Position numbers and translations under genes: made by a program. From NCBI RefSeq assembly GCF_030931715.1, contig NZ_CP133261.1, positions 310,001 through 374,000 on the forward strand: DNA of 64,000 bases, given 5' to 3'. This document shows positions 34,855-44,556 of the stretch, one piece after another. Below the pieces are notes generated by a model. That model saw only the letters and a program-made list of their open reading frames with translations. It ran no database searches and was not told the DNA's origin. The DNA comes from Tissierella sp. MB52-C2. Its GTDB lineage: Bacteria > Bacillota > Clostridia > Tissierellales > Tissierellaceae. How positions within the stretch are numbered: position 1 is the stretch's first letter; each line of letters starts with the position of its first letter.

Positions 34855-35841
34855 ATGAGAACTTTTTCAAAGGTTTTTATTCTATCTTTTATATGCTTTT
34901 TATTGGCAATATCTATTGGTTCTTATTCTTATGTAAAAGAAAAAGATATTAAACTAGAGACCAATATAGATAGTCCAATAAAAGAGCAGTTTGACTTAAG
35001 TAAAAGAATTGTAGAAAAATTAGAAACAAAACCAAAGGAGCCAGAAATCTATTCCACATTAAAAGAAGCCTTGGAAAAAAGCAATAGAATCAATTTTCTA
35101 GTAATGGGGCTAGAAGATGTGAGGACAGATACTATTATTTTTGCTTCTTTTTGTCCTGACACTAAAAAAGTTGATTTAGTAAATATACCAAGGGATACTT
35201 ACATTCATAGAGTGGGATATAATACTGCAGAACAAAGAAAGATAAATAGCATATATGGAGATCATGGTATAGCAGGAGTTAGAAAAACTGCGTCCTATAT
35301 TTTAGATAATGTGCCAATTCATCATTATGTTATACTTAATTATGAGGGGGTAGAAAAAATAGTTGATGGATTAGGCGGGGTAGAGGTGGATGTACCATTT
35401 CATATGAAATATAAAGACCCTACGGGAAAACCTCCTCTAGAGATAAATATCCTCCCAGGAAAACAAATACTAGATGGTAAAAAATCATTGGAATTTTTAA
35501 GATTTAGAAAAGGTAATCAAAACAAAGGTGGATATATGGATGGAGATTTAGGGAGAATAAAGGCTCAACAAGAATTTATGAGCTCCTTTATAGGCAAAGC
35601 GACGGATAACCTACTTACTGTGATTACAAAGGGATTTAACCACGTTAAAACAGATATAAATTTAGTTGACTCTTTATCCTATGGAAGAAAGGCTATAGGA
35701 ATGGGAAAAGAAGATTTTGAGATGACAACACTACCTGGAAAACCGGAATTTAGAAAAATAAGTAAAAAAACGTTGTCTTATTTTATTTATGATAAAAAGG
35801 AAACTACAAAGCTACTGGAAAAAATATATAACGTAAAATAA
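34855..35841 (+). CDS. LytR-CpsA-Psr (LCP) family cell-wall glycopolymer ligase
   Basis: A 328-residue protein with one N-terminal membrane anchor (FILSFICFLLAISIGSYSY) and an extracellular LCP domain: NFLVMGLEDVRTDTIIFASF, VDLVNIPRDTYI, the arginine-rich LEFLRFRKG and DGDLGRIKAQQEFM. LCP proteins attach teichoic acids or other polymers to peptidoglycan from polyprenyl carriers. AAAGGTGG precedes the ATG. It is convergent with murC, which makes cell-wall precursors, but the pairing may be accidental. Confidence 0.9.
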   Translation: MRTFSKVFILSFICFLLAISIGSYSYVKEKDIKLETNIDSPIKEQFDLSKRIVEKLETKPKEPEIYSTLKEALEKSNRINFLVMGLEDVRTDTIIFASFCPDTKKVDLVNIPRDTYIHRVGYNTAEQRKINSIYGDHGIAGVRKTASYILDNVPIHHYVILNYEGVEKIVDGLGGVEVDVPFHMKYKDPTGKPPLEINILPGKQILDGKKSLEFLRFRKGNQNKGGYMDGDLGRIKAQQEFMSSFIGKATDNLLTVITKGFNHVKTDINLVDSLSYGRKAIGMGKEDFEMTTLPGKPEFRKISKKTLSYFIYDKKETTKLLEKIYNVK

Positions 35842-35866
35842 ACAGGTGAATTCACCTGTTTATTTT
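35835..35866. terminator. Bidirectional terminator between the LCP gene and murC
   Basis: Perfect palindrome AAAATAAACAGGTGAA and its complement with T-rich flanks. Confidence 0.85.
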
Positions 35867-35887
35867 ATATTACTGAATCTATTTTGA

Positions 35888-37291
35888 TTAAACAGCTTCT
35901 TTTTCCTTATTTTGATCTATTATTGAATCACCAATCATATATACATTTCCTGCACCCATAGTCAGGAGAATGTCATTTTCCTTAACATTATCTAATAAAT
36001 AATTTTCCACTTCATCAAAGGAACCCAAATAAATAGCATCTGAGCCTTTATCCATAATTGCATTTACTAAATCCTTAGAATGAATGAGTCCATTATCTTT
36101 TTCCCTAGCTGCATAAATATCTGTAATTATAACTTTATCTGCATCTTTAAATGATTCTGCAAAGCTATCTAATAAAAGTTTTGTTCTAGTAAATGTGTGA
36201 GGTTGAAATACACAATATATATTACCTTTGGTAGAATTTTTAATCGCATTTAATGATGCCTTAATTTCTGTTGGATGATGGGCATAATCATCAATTATTT
36301 TTGTACCATTAAAATAGCCTTTTAGTTCTAGTCTTCTATGGACTCCAGAATAAAAAGAAATGTTTTTTTGAACTTCCTCTATTGAAATTCCATGCATATG
36401 TGCAACGGCAATGCTAGCTAAAGAATTATATACATTGTGAATTCCCATTACATTTAATTGAATATTATATAGCCCTTCTCCTTTAATTCTAAGGGTATAA
36501 GAAGGATAGCCTTCTGAAGAAAAGTTAATATTTTCTGCAGTGTAGTGCCAGTCACCATTTAGACCAAAGGTAGTTACCTGTGCCTTTGTTCTTTCTATTA
36601 CTTTTTTAGAATTTATATCATCTGCATTTATCAATAATCTACTATTACTTGAAAGGTTTTCACCGTACTTAATGAAAGTATCTAGAATATGATCCATATT
36701 TTTGAAGTAATCTAAATGATCTGCATCAATATTTAATATAATTGCCATTGTTGGAAAATATTTCAATATATTTCCTTTATATTCACAGGCTTCTGTAAGA
36801 ATAAATTCCTCAGACCCTAATCTTACATTTCCATTAATTTCATCTAATTCTCCACCTAAAAGGATAGTAGGATTTAATGTTGAGCGATTTAATATAGTTG
36901 ATAACATGCTAGTAGTGGTAGTTTTACCATGGGTACCAGATACTGCAATGGAATTTTTATAGTTTTGCATTAAAGCACCTAAAAAAGTAGCTCTGTCAAC
37001 TACAGGTACTCCAAGGCTTAAGGCTTTTATAAGCTCTTCATTATCTTTAGATATTGCATCAGTATATATTATTAAATCTGCACCAACTACATTATCCTCG
37101 CTATGATTTATATAGATTTGAGCTCCCATATTTCTAAGTTTCTCAATTATTGGACTATCTTTAGCATCCGAGCCAGTTACAGAATATCCTTCATTTAATA
37201 AAATTTCGGCTAGGCCACTCATAGAGATGCCACCTATTCCTATAAAATGAACCTTTGAATATTCTTTATTATTTATGCGAAAATCGAACAT
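35888..37291 (-). CDS. murC: UDP-N-acetylmuramate--L-alanine ligase
   Basis: The 467-residue Mur ligase has VHFIGIGGISMSGLAEILL at the N terminus, the ATP loop VSGTHGKTTTTSMLS, the central NIDADHLDYF and the C-terminal IDDYAHHPTEIKASLNA. It adds the first amino acid of the peptidoglycan stem peptide. AGGAGG precedes the ATG. It is divergent from spoVG; in many clostridia purR lies between them, but here the 283-base gap holds only the spoVG promoter and AT-rich sequence. Confidence 0.95.
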   Translation of the reverse strand: MFDFRINNKEYSKVHFIGIGGISMSGLAEILLNEGYSVTGSDAKDSPIIEKLRNMGAQIYINHSEDNVVGADLIIYTDAISKDNEELIKALSLGVPVVDRATFLGALMQNYKNSIAVSGTHGKTTTTSMLSTILNRSTLNPTILLGGELDEINGNVRLGSEEFILTEACEYKGNILKYFPTMAIILNIDADHLDYFKNMDHILDTFIKYGENLSSNSRLLINADDINSKKVIERTKAQVTTFGLNGDWHYTAENINFSSEGYPSYTLRIKGEGLYNIQLNVMGIHNVYNSLASIAVAHMHGISIEEVQKNISFYSGVHRRLELKGYFNGTKIIDDYAHHPTEIKASLNAIKNSTKGNIYCVFQPHTFTRTKLLLDSFAESFKDADKVIITDIYAAREKDNGLIHSKDLVNAIMDKGSDAIYLGSFDEVENYLLDNVKENDILLTMGAGNVYMIGDSIIDQNKEKEAV

Positions 37292-37497
37292 AAGCTTTCC
37301 TCCTAATTAAAATACTTTATGTATGTATTATTACCATCTTATATATTAATATTATTTTATTCTAATATTATTAAATTGTCACTGATAGATTATATCATAA
37401 ACCTTAGATATTTAAACAAAAATTTAATAGATTATGTAAAGTATATGATATTTTCATATAAAAAATCAAAAAAATAAAAGTTTTTTCAAAAAAAAGA

Positions 37498-37522
37498 AGG
37501 AGTTTTGAAACTTTTATAGAAT
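37498..37522 (+). promoter_or_regulatory. Sigma-H-like promoter of spoVG
   Basis: AGGAGTT, 14 bases, GAAT: the same layout as the sigma-H promoter I recall for B. subtilis spoVG (AGGATTT, 14 bases, GAAT). An A- and T-rich tract lies immediately upstream, as there. The start codon is about 50 bases further on. The remaining 200 bases back to murC hold nothing else I can identify. Confidence 0.6.
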
Positions 37523-37574
37523 ATAGAGAATATTCAATAGTTTTATGACTTAAATAAAGGGGGCTAAATACAAA

Positions 37575-37838
37575 ATGAAAATTACAGATGTGAGATTAAG
37601 AAAAATAACAGAAGAGGGAAAGATGAAAGCAATAGTATCAGTGACTTTTGATGAAGAGTTTGTAGTTCATGATATCAAAATAATCGAGGGACAAAATGGA
37701 CTTTTTGTTGCGATGCCAAGCAGAAAGATGGCGGATGGTGAATTTAGAGACATAGCACATCCTATAAATGCTGATACTAGACAAAAAATTCAGGAAGCAA
37801 TATTTGAAGAATATGAGAAATCATTAGCTACAGTATAA
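37575..37838 (+). CDS. spoVG: Septation regulator SpoVG
   Basis: An 87-residue protein matching SpoVG throughout: [37 protein letters not shown] and the highly conserved [20 protein letters not shown]. It is a small nucleic-acid-binding regulator affecting division, sporulation and, in some species, virulence. It is normally the first gene of the block that continues with glmU and prs. A terminator right after the stop separates it from glmU, so only read-through would couple them. Confidence 0.96.
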   Translation: MKITDVRLRKITEEGKMKAIVSVTFDEEFVVHDIKIIEGQNGLFVAMPSRKMADGEFRDIAHPINADTRQKIQEAIFEEYEKSLATV

Positions 37839-37861
37839 AAAGAGCCATAGGCTCTTTTTTT
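37837..37861 (+). terminator. Terminator after spoVG
   Basis: AAAAGAGCC ATA GGCTCTTTTTTT, overlapping the stop codon. Confidence 0.88.
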
Positions 37862-37966
37862 ATACAAAAAAATATAAATTAGATTAAATTTATATTTTTT
37901 TGTAGACTTATATTTTAAATGGGTTAAAATAATAATGATAGATAATTAAAATCGAGGTGTAAAAAA

Positions 37967-39352
37967 ATGAATATTTCTATTATAATGGCAGCTGGTGAAG
38001 GTACTAGAATGAAATCAAAACTGCCTAAGGTATTACATAAGGTCTGCGGAAAATCTATTTTAGAATATGTAATAAATGCCAGTAAGGGTGCAGATGTTGA
38101 AAAAAACATAGTCATAGTAGGTCATGGCGGAGATATGGTCAAGGAATATTTTAAAGAGGAATCTATAATTTTTAAAACACAGCCTATAGGAGAAGACACT
38201 CCTTATGGCACTGGCTATGCTGTAATGCAGGCAATAGACCATATAGATGATAATAGTACAGTGGCAATATTATCTGGAGACACACCCCTAATTACAAAAG
38301 AAACCATAAGTAAACTTATGGAGTATCATAATAAAAATGGATTTCAGGCTACGATACTTACAACCATATTAGAGGATGCTACGGGATATGGTAGAATAAT
38401 AAGAGAAGAAAACCAGGAAGTACTAAAAATTGTAGAACATAAAGATGCTACTGAAGAAGAGAAACAGATAAAGGAAATGAATTCAGGGATATATTGCTTC
38501 AATGGGAAACTTTTAAAATATGCATTAAGCAAAATTAATAATAATAATGCTCAAAATGAATATTATATTACTGATGTTATAGGCATATTGAAAGACGAAG
38601 GATATAAAGTTGGTGCATACATTTCTGAAGATTCTAATGAAATCCATGGAGTTAATTCTAGAGTACAACTTAGCTTTAGTGAAAAGATAATGAAAGATAG
38701 AATTAATGAAAATCATATGATTAATGGTGTAACTATAATAGATCCTTCAAATACCTATATTGAAGATACTGTAAAAATAGGCAGAGACACTATTATTTAT
38801 CCCGGAGTAAGTTTAGAAGGAAATACAGAAATAGGAGAAGACTGTATTATAAGGAATAATTCTAGAATTGTAAATAGTGTAATTGAATCCAATGTGACCA
38901 TTGAGTCTTCAACTATAGAAGATAGTAAAGTAGGCGAATATACTCAGATAGGTCCTTATGCCCATCTTAGACCAAATAGTAATATTGGTAAAAATATTAA
39001 GATAGGTAATTTTGTTGAAGTGAAAAACTCAACTATTAAGGATAATACGAAGGCTGGGCATTTAGCATATATAGGAGATGCAGATGTAGGGCATGATGTA
39101 AATATAGGTTGTGGAGTTGTGTTTGTAAACTATAATGGAAGAGAAAAGTTTAGAACCACAGTAGGAGATAATTCTTTTATTGGAAGTAACTCTAATCTAG
39201 TAGCTCCTGTACAGGTAGAGGCTTGGGGATATGTAGCAGCAGGATCTACAATAGTAGAAGAAGTTCCTGAAGGAGCATTATCTATAGCAAGGGCAGCACA
39301 AGTTAATAAAGAAGGTTGGGTAGAAAAGAAGGGTTATAAGAAAAGCTTCTAA
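37967..39352 (+). CDS. glmU: Bifunctional UDP-N-acetylglucosamine pyrophosphorylase / glucosamine-1-phosphate acetyltransferase
   Basis: The 461-residue protein has the uridyltransferase start MAAGEGTRMKSKLPKVLHKV, GYGRIIREENQEVLKIVEHK, and from about residue 250 a left-handed beta-helix of hexapeptide repeats ending in the acetyltransferase active-site region KAGHLAYIGDADVG and NYNGREKF. It makes UDP-GlcNAc for peptidoglycan and other polymers. Length and domain order are standard. GAGGTG precedes the ATG. Confidence 0.96.
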   Translation: MNISIIMAAGEGTRMKSKLPKVLHKVCGKSILEYVINASKGADVEKNIVIVGHGGDMVKEYFKEESIIFKTQPIGEDTPYGTGYAVMQAIDHIDDNSTVAILSGDTPLITKETISKLMEYHNKNGFQATILTTILEDATGYGRIIREENQEVLKIVEHKDATEEEKQIKEMNSGIYCFNGKLLKYALSKINNNNAQNEYYITDVIGILKDEGYKVGAYISEDSNEIHGVNSRVQLSFSEKIMKDRINENHMINGVTIIDPSNTYIEDTVKIGRDTIIYPGVSLEGNTEIGEDCIIRNNSRIVNSVIESNVTIESSTIEDSKVGEYTQIGPYAHLRPNSNIGKNIKIGNFVEVKNSTIKDNTKAGHLAYIGDADVGHDVNIGCGVVFVNYNGREKFRTTVGDNSFIGSNSNLVAPVQVEAWGYVAAGSTIVEEVPEGALSIARAAQVNKEGWVEKKGYKKSF

Positions 39353-39420
39353 TGAAGCATTAAAGAAAACTATTCTGTTCTATATAAAAAAAGATAAATA
39401 AACTTAGGAGGAATACGTAA

Positions 39421-40368
39421 ATGGAGTTAACTAGAGGCAGCATGAAGATTTTTTCAGGTAATGCAAATAGAGGTTTGGCAGAGAAAATTTGTAAGGAGCT
39501 AGGCATCCCCTTAGGTACCTGCGATGTTAGTCAATTTAGTGATGGCGAAATAAATGTAAATATTGATGAAACTGTAAGAGGAATAGACGTATTTATAGTA
39601 CAATCAACTTGTTCTCCTGTAAATGATAATCTAATGGAAACATTAATACTTATAGATGCAGTAAAAAGAGCATCAGCAGGCAGAGTAAATGCTGTAATTC
39701 CATATTATGGATATGCTAGACAAGATAGAAAGACTAAAGCTAGAGAGCCAATTACAGCAAAATTAGTAGCAAATCTATTTACTACTGCCGGTGCAGATAG
39801 AGTAATAAGTATGGATTTACATGCTGCACAAATTCAAGGATACTTTGATATTCCAGTGGACCATCTTTCAGGTGGAACTATATTGGCAGAATATTTCAAA
39901 GACTTCATAGAAGAAGAAACAGTTATAGTTTCTCCAGATCTAGGTGGAGTAACTAGGGCAAGAGCTTTTGCTAACCATTTAGATTTACCTATAGCTATTA
40001 TTGAAAAAAGAAGACCCAAAGCAAATGTTTCCGAAGTAATGAATGTTATAGGAGATATTAATGGAAAAAATGTAATAATAGTAGATGATATTATAGATAC
40101 AGCAGGAACCATAGCTAAAGCGGCATCAGTTCTTAAAAACTTTGGTGCTAAGAAAGTTTATGGCTGTGCTACCCATGGAGTATTGTCAGGACCAGCAATA
40201 GAGAGAATAAGAGACTCAGAATTAGAGAAATTTATTATTACAGATACAATACCTCTGTCAGAAGACAAGAAAATAGATAAAATAGAAATAGTATCTGTTG
40301 CTCCATTATTTGCTGAGGCCATAAGAAGAATTCATGATAATGAATCTGTAAGTAAATTATTTGAATAG
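39421..40368 (+). CDS. prs: Ribose-phosphate pyrophosphokinase
   Basis: The 315-residue product shows [16 protein letters not shown], the ATP-site [17 protein letters not shown], the metal site [20 protein letters not shown] and the PRPP loop [14 protein letters not shown]. It makes PRPP from ribose 5-phosphate, feeding xpt, hpt and nucleotide synthesis. GGAGG lies before the ATG. The rplY/ctc gene that follows prs in Bacillus is absent; pth comes next after 19 bases. Confidence 0.96.
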   Translation: MELTRGSMKIFSGNANRGLAEKICKELGIPLGTCDVSQFSDGEINVNIDETVRGIDVFIVQSTCSPVNDNLMETLILIDAVKRASAGRVNAVIPYYGYARQDRKTKAREPITAKLVANLFTTAGADRVISMDLHAAQIQGYFDIPVDHLSGGTILAEYFKDFIEEETVIVSPDLGGVTRARAFANHLDLPIAIIEKRRPKANVSEVMNVIGDINGKNVIIVDDIIDTAGTIAKAASVLKNFGAKKVYGCATHGVLSGPAIERIRDSELEKFIITDTIPLSEDKKIDKIEIVSVAPLFAEAIRRIHDNESVSKLFE

Positions 40369-40387
40369 AATAACAGGAGATGATTCT

Positions 40388-40966
40388 TTGTTTGTTGTAG
40401 TAGGACTTGGTAATCCGGGAAAGGATTATACAAATACAAGGCACAATGTAGGATTTGATACAATAGATTTATTGGCGGAAAGAAATAATATTAATATAAA
40501 TAAGATTAAATTTAAATCTGTATATGGAGAAGGTAATATAGGAGGTTCTAAGGTTCTACTGGTAAAACCACAAACATATATGAACAATAGTGGAATTACT
40601 GTTAGAGAAATATCTAATTTTTATAAGATTGAACCAGAAAACATCATTGTTATAGTAGATGATATTGATATTGATTTCAGTGCAGTTAGAATAAAACGAA
40701 AGGGAAGTGCTGGTTCCCATAATGGATTAAAATCCATAATATATCACCTACAAAAAGATAACTTCCCTAGGATAAAAATAGGAATTGGAAAAAAACGAGA
40801 GAATCAAGACCTAGCAGATTTTGTATTAAGTAGATTTTCTAAAGACGAAAGAAAGATAATGGAAGAATCTATTTTAACTGGAGCAGAATCAGTAGAGTCT
40901 ATTATAAAAGATGGTATAGAAGATGCAATGAACAAATTTAATAAGGTAAACAAGGCCCAGGAATAA
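40388..40966 (+). CDS. pth: Peptidyl-tRNA hydrolase
   Basis: A 192-residue protein with the Pth signature GLGNPGKDYTNTRHNVGF (catalytic His in RHN), KPQTYMNNSG and IVDDIDIDF, then GSAGSHNGLKSIIYHL. It recycles peptidyl-tRNA released from stalled ribosomes. The start is a TTG at 40388 with AGGAG eight bases upstream; a TTG nine codons earlier overlaps prs and has no ribosome site. It is in line with prs and mfd as in other Firmicutes. Confidence 0.95.
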   Translation: MFVVVGLGNPGKDYTNTRHNVGFDTIDLLAERNNININKIKFKSVYGEGNIGGSKVLLVKPQTYMNNSGITVREISNFYKIEPENIIVIVDDIDIDFSAVRIKRKGSAGSHNGLKSIIYHLQKDNFPRIKIGIGKKRENQDLADFVLSRFSKDERKIMEESILTGAESVESIIKDGIEDAMNKFNKVNKAQE

Positions 40967-40974
40967 ACCTGGGC
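40955..40974 (+). other. Hairpin over the pth stop codon
   Basis: GCCCAGG AATAAA CCTGGGC. There is no T run after it (TTAAGATG), so I do not call it a terminator; mfd follows in 29 bases and may be in the same transcript. Confidence 0.5.
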
Positions 40975-41002
40975 TTAAGATGTTTACCTAAGAGGTGAAG
41001 AA

Positions 41003-44000
41003 ATGGTGAACTTTTTAATAGATCCCTTAAATAATTTAGACTCATATAATAAATTAAAACTAGATATAGAAAATAAAATTAGTCCTATAGCTACTTATGG
41101 TATTATCGATGAAAGCATAGGACATATTGTCTATGCCTTAAAGGAACATACCAAAAAACAGATATTATTAATTACCTATAATGAAGTAAAAAGTAAGAAA
41201 ATATATGAGGATATAAAGAATTTAGGGAATAACAATGTGGTTTTATTACCAAAAAGAGAACTAGTTTTCTATGAAATAGATGCATTTAGCCACGAAAGAA
41301 ATAATGAAAGAATAGGAATTGTTTCAAGACTTATGGAGGGAGAAGATTTACTTATCGTTACTTCAATAGAAGCAATACTCCATAAACTCATGTCTAAAGA
41401 TATATTTAAAGCTTATTCAAAGGATCTAAGAGTTGGAGATGAGGTAGATTTAAATAAGTTAATAGATCTGCTTATACATGGGGGATACGAAAGGGTTAAT
41501 ATGGTAGAAGGTGCAGGACAATTCAGCCTTAGAGGTGGAATTATAGACTTTTTTCCTCCCTATAGTGCAAACCCAATTAGGATTGAATTATTTGATGATG
41601 AGATTGATTCCATAAGAACTTTTGATATTATAAATCAAAGATCCTTAGATATAATGGATTATACTTTTATATCACCAGTAAAAGAGACATTAATTTTAGA
41701 AGATTATAGAGAGAAGATGATTGAAAGTTTAGATAAGGATTTAAATAATGCATTATCTAGATCAAGGGGCAATAAGATAGAAAAGGAAAATCTAGAAAAT
41801 AAGTTTAACAGGTATAAAGAGAACTTGAAGGAGAAATTATTTATCTCCAATAGGGAAATGATAATACCTTATATACCCAAGGAAAATCTATCCTCTATAA
41901 TAGAATATTTAAAAGAAGATGCATTAATTTATATAGACGAACCTAAGAGAATAGAAGAAAGTATAAAATCTATTGAGGAGGATTTTAGGTTAAAGTTTAC
42001 AGATCTTTATGAAATAGGACAACTTTTACCTTCTCATTCCAATATGTTATACGATTATATAGATGTTTTAGAAGAAATAAAAGAAAAGATATGTGTTACA
42101 AATAGTGCGTTATTAAGTGGGAGTAACAGTTTAAATCCAAAATCCATTCACGATTTTTCTATCAAAGGTACCCAGTTTTATCATAATAAAATGGAAATTT
42201 TAAAAGAAGATATTAATCACTTTAAATATAGAGGCTACAAAGTCATAATACTTTCTGGAACAGAAGAAAGGGGAAGAAGGCTTCATGAAACTTTAATGGA
42301 GATGAATATAGAGTCTAACTTCTTAACAGATAGAAATACAGAGATTAAGTCTTCTCAAGTATTTATTACTCCAGGTAGTATTGGTGGAGGATTTGAATAC
42401 CCTCTTTTAAAACTTGTAGTAATAAGTGATAAAGAAATATTTGGAGCTGGAAAGAAAAAATCTAAAAGAATAAAAAAGAAGGATAGTAAACAGATTAGTT
42501 TTTCTGACTTAAATGTAGGTGACTATGTAGTACATGAAAACCATGGAATTGGACGATATGAAGGTGTAGAGCAGTTAAATATCCAAGGAATTAAAAAGGA
42601 TTATATGACCATAAGATATAGGGGAGAAGATAAATTATATGTACCTATAGATCAAATGCATTTAATCCAAAAATATATTGGTGCAGATAGTATAAAACCA
42701 AAGATAAACAAATTATCTAGTGCAGAATGGGCTAGAACTAAAGAAAAGGCTAGAAAAGCAGTAGAGGATATGGCTCAGGATTTACTTGAACTATATGCAA
42801 AGCGAGAAACCTATAAAGGATTTGCATTTTCTGGAGATGGAAATTGGCAAAGGGAGTTTGAAGATTTATTCCCATATGAAGAAACAGAAGGTCAATCGAG
42901 AAGTATTTTAGAAATTAAAGAAGATATGGAAAAACCTAGACCTATGGATAGACTTCTTTGTGGAGATGTGGGATATGGGAAAACAGAGGTTGCTTTAAGG
43001 GCAGCATTTAAAGCCATAATGGATGGTAAGCAAGTTGCCATTTTAGTTCCTACTACGATTTTAGCACAGCAACATTATAATACCATAGTAGAAAGGTTTG
43101 AAGGCTTTCCTATTAAAGTCGATATGCTAAGCAGATTTAGAACTAAGACTCAGCAAAAGCTTGCCATAGATAATATTAGAACTGGTGTCATAGATATAGT
43201 AGTAGGAACCCATAGACTACTATCTAAAGATGTTTCCTTCGATGATTTAGGTCTGTTGATTATAGACGAGGAGCAAAGATTTGGCGTAAAACATAAGGAA
43301 GCTCTAAAGAAATTCAAAGAAACTATAGATGTACTAACTCTTACAGCTACGCCTATACCTAGGACATTACATATGTCTCTGTCAGGTATTAGAGATATGT
43401 CTATCATTGAAGATCCTCCTGAGGAAAGGTATCCTATACAGACATATGTAGTTGAATTTAATGAGCAAATGATTAGAGATGCTATTTTAAAAGAAATTAG
43501 CAGAGGTGGGCAGGTATATTTTCTATATAATAGAGTTGAAACCATAGATAAGGTGGCTTCACTTCTAAGGAAATTAGTACCTGAAGCAACTTTTGCCATA
43601 GGACATGGGCAAATGTCAGAAAGAGAATTAGAAAAGGTAATGGTGAGCTTTTTAGAAAATGAAGTAGATGTTCTAGTATGTACAACTATTATTGAAACAG
43701 GATTAGATATTCCAAATGTAAATACTATAATAATCCATGATGCAGATAAAATGGGACTTTCTCAGTTATATCAGCTAAGAGGAAGAGTAGGAAGATCCAA
43801 TAGAATTGCCTATGGATATTTTACTTATGAAACCAATAAAGTTTTATCAGAAGTTGCGGAAAAAAGACTTAGAGCTATAAAGGAGTTTACAGAATTTGGT
43901 TCAGGGTTTAAAATAGCCATGAGAGACTTAGAAATAAGAGGAGCAGGTAATTTATTGGGAGTAGAACAACATGGACAGATTGAGGCCATAGGATATGACC

Positions 44001-44518
44001 TATATGTAAAATTTTTAAGTGAAGCCATTAGGAGATTAAAGGGTGAAGAAGTAGAAGAAAGCATAGATACTACAGTAGACATTAAAGTAGATGGATATAT
44101 TAAGGCAAGATATATAGAAGATGAAGAACAAAAAATAGAAGTATATAAAAAGATTGCTTCAATTGCTAATATGGATGATTATAGAGAATTATTAGATGAA
44201 TTAATTGATAGGTTTGGAGATTTACCTAAAGAAGTGGAGAACCTAATGGATATTTCTTATATTAGATATTTAGGTAGTAGAAATAATATTAAAAATATGA
44301 CTCAATTAAATAAAGAAGTTCGATTAGAGTTTAATGATACAGATAAAATATCAGTGGAATTACTCCATTATTTATCTACTGAATATGGAAAAAGGCTATC
44401 ATTTAACTTATCTCAAGAACCATCTTTCAATTATAAGATAAGATCTAATGTATTAGATGAGTTGAAATCCTTAGTTGAAAAAATTAACGGTTTTAATCAT
44501 AAGGAAAATAATATATAA
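41003..44518 (+). CDS. mfd: Transcription-repair coupling factor Mfd
   Basis: The 1171-residue protein has all Mfd parts: N-terminal UvrB-homology region (GQFSLRGGIIDFFPPYSANP), the CarD-like RNA polymerase-interaction domain (DLNVGDYVVHENHGIGRYEG, about residue 515), a RecG-like translocase with Walker A LLCGDVGYGKTEVAL, DEEQ box LLIIDEEQRFGVKHKE, TATPIPRTLHMSLSGIRDMS, QLRGRVGRS, and a C-terminal TRCF domain. It removes stalled RNA polymerase at lesions and recruits UvrA. The fin gene found between pth and mfd in Bacillus is absent. Confidence 0.97.
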   Translation: MVNFLIDPLNNLDSYNKLKLDIENKISPIATYGIIDESIGHIVYALKEHTKKQILLITYNEVKSKKIYEDIKNLGNNNVVLLPKRELVFYEIDAFSHERNNERIGIVSRLMEGEDLLIVTSIEAILHKLMSKDIFKAYSKDLRVGDEVDLNKLIDLLIHGGYERVNMVEGAGQFSLRGGIIDFFPPYSANPIRIELFDDEIDSIRTFDIINQRSLDIMDYTFISPVKETLILEDYREKMIESLDKDLNNALSRSRGNKIEKENLENKFNRYKENLKEKLFISNREMIIPYIPKENLSSIIEYLKEDALIYIDEPKRIEESIKSIEEDFRLKFTDLYEIGQLLPSHSNMLYDYIDVLEEIKEKICVTNSALLSGSNSLNPKSIHDFSIKGTQFYHNKMEILKEDINHFKYRGYKVIILSGTEERGRRLHETLMEMNIESNFLTDRNTEIKSSQVFITPGSIGGGFEYPLLKLVVISDKEIFGAGKKKSKRIKKKDSKQISFSDLNVGDYVVHENHGIGRYEGVEQLNIQGIKKDYMTIRYRGEDKLYVPIDQMHLIQKYIGADSIKPKINKLSSAEWARTKEKARKAVEDMAQDLLELYAKRETYKGFAFSGDGNWQREFEDLFPYEETEGQSRSILEIKEDMEKPRPMDRLLCGDVGYGKTEVALRAAFKAIMDGKQVAILVPTTILAQQHYNTIVERFEGFPIKVDMLSRFRTKTQQKLAIDNIRTGVIDIVVGTHRLLSKDVSFDDLGLLIIDEEQRFGVKHKEALKKFKETIDVLTLTATPIPRTLHMSLSGIRDMSIIEDPPEERYPIQTYVVEFNEQMIRDAILKEISRGGQVYFLYNRVETIDKVASLLRKLVPEATFAIGHGQMSERELEKVMVSFLENEVDVLVCTTIIETGLDIPNVNTIIIHDADKMGLSQLYQLRGRVGRSNRIAYGYFTYETNKVLSEVAEKRLRAIKEFTEFGSGFKIAMRDLEIRGAGNLLGVEQHGQIEAIGYDLYVKFLSEAIRRLKGEEVEESIDTTVDIKVDGYIKARYIEDEEQKIEVYKKIASIANMDDYRELLDELIDRFGDLPKEVENLMDISYIRYLGSRNNIKNMTQLNKEVRLEFNDTDKISVELLHYLSTEYGKRLSFNLSQEPSFNYKIRSNVLDELKSLVEKINGFNHKENNI

Positions 44519-44556
44519 TGGACATATTAATAAATAGCTAAGAAAGGATGTTATTA

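Noticed and set aside
40955-40974. Calling the GCCCAGG hairpin after pth a terminator
   Set aside because: There is no T run, and mfd begins 29 bases later in the same direction.
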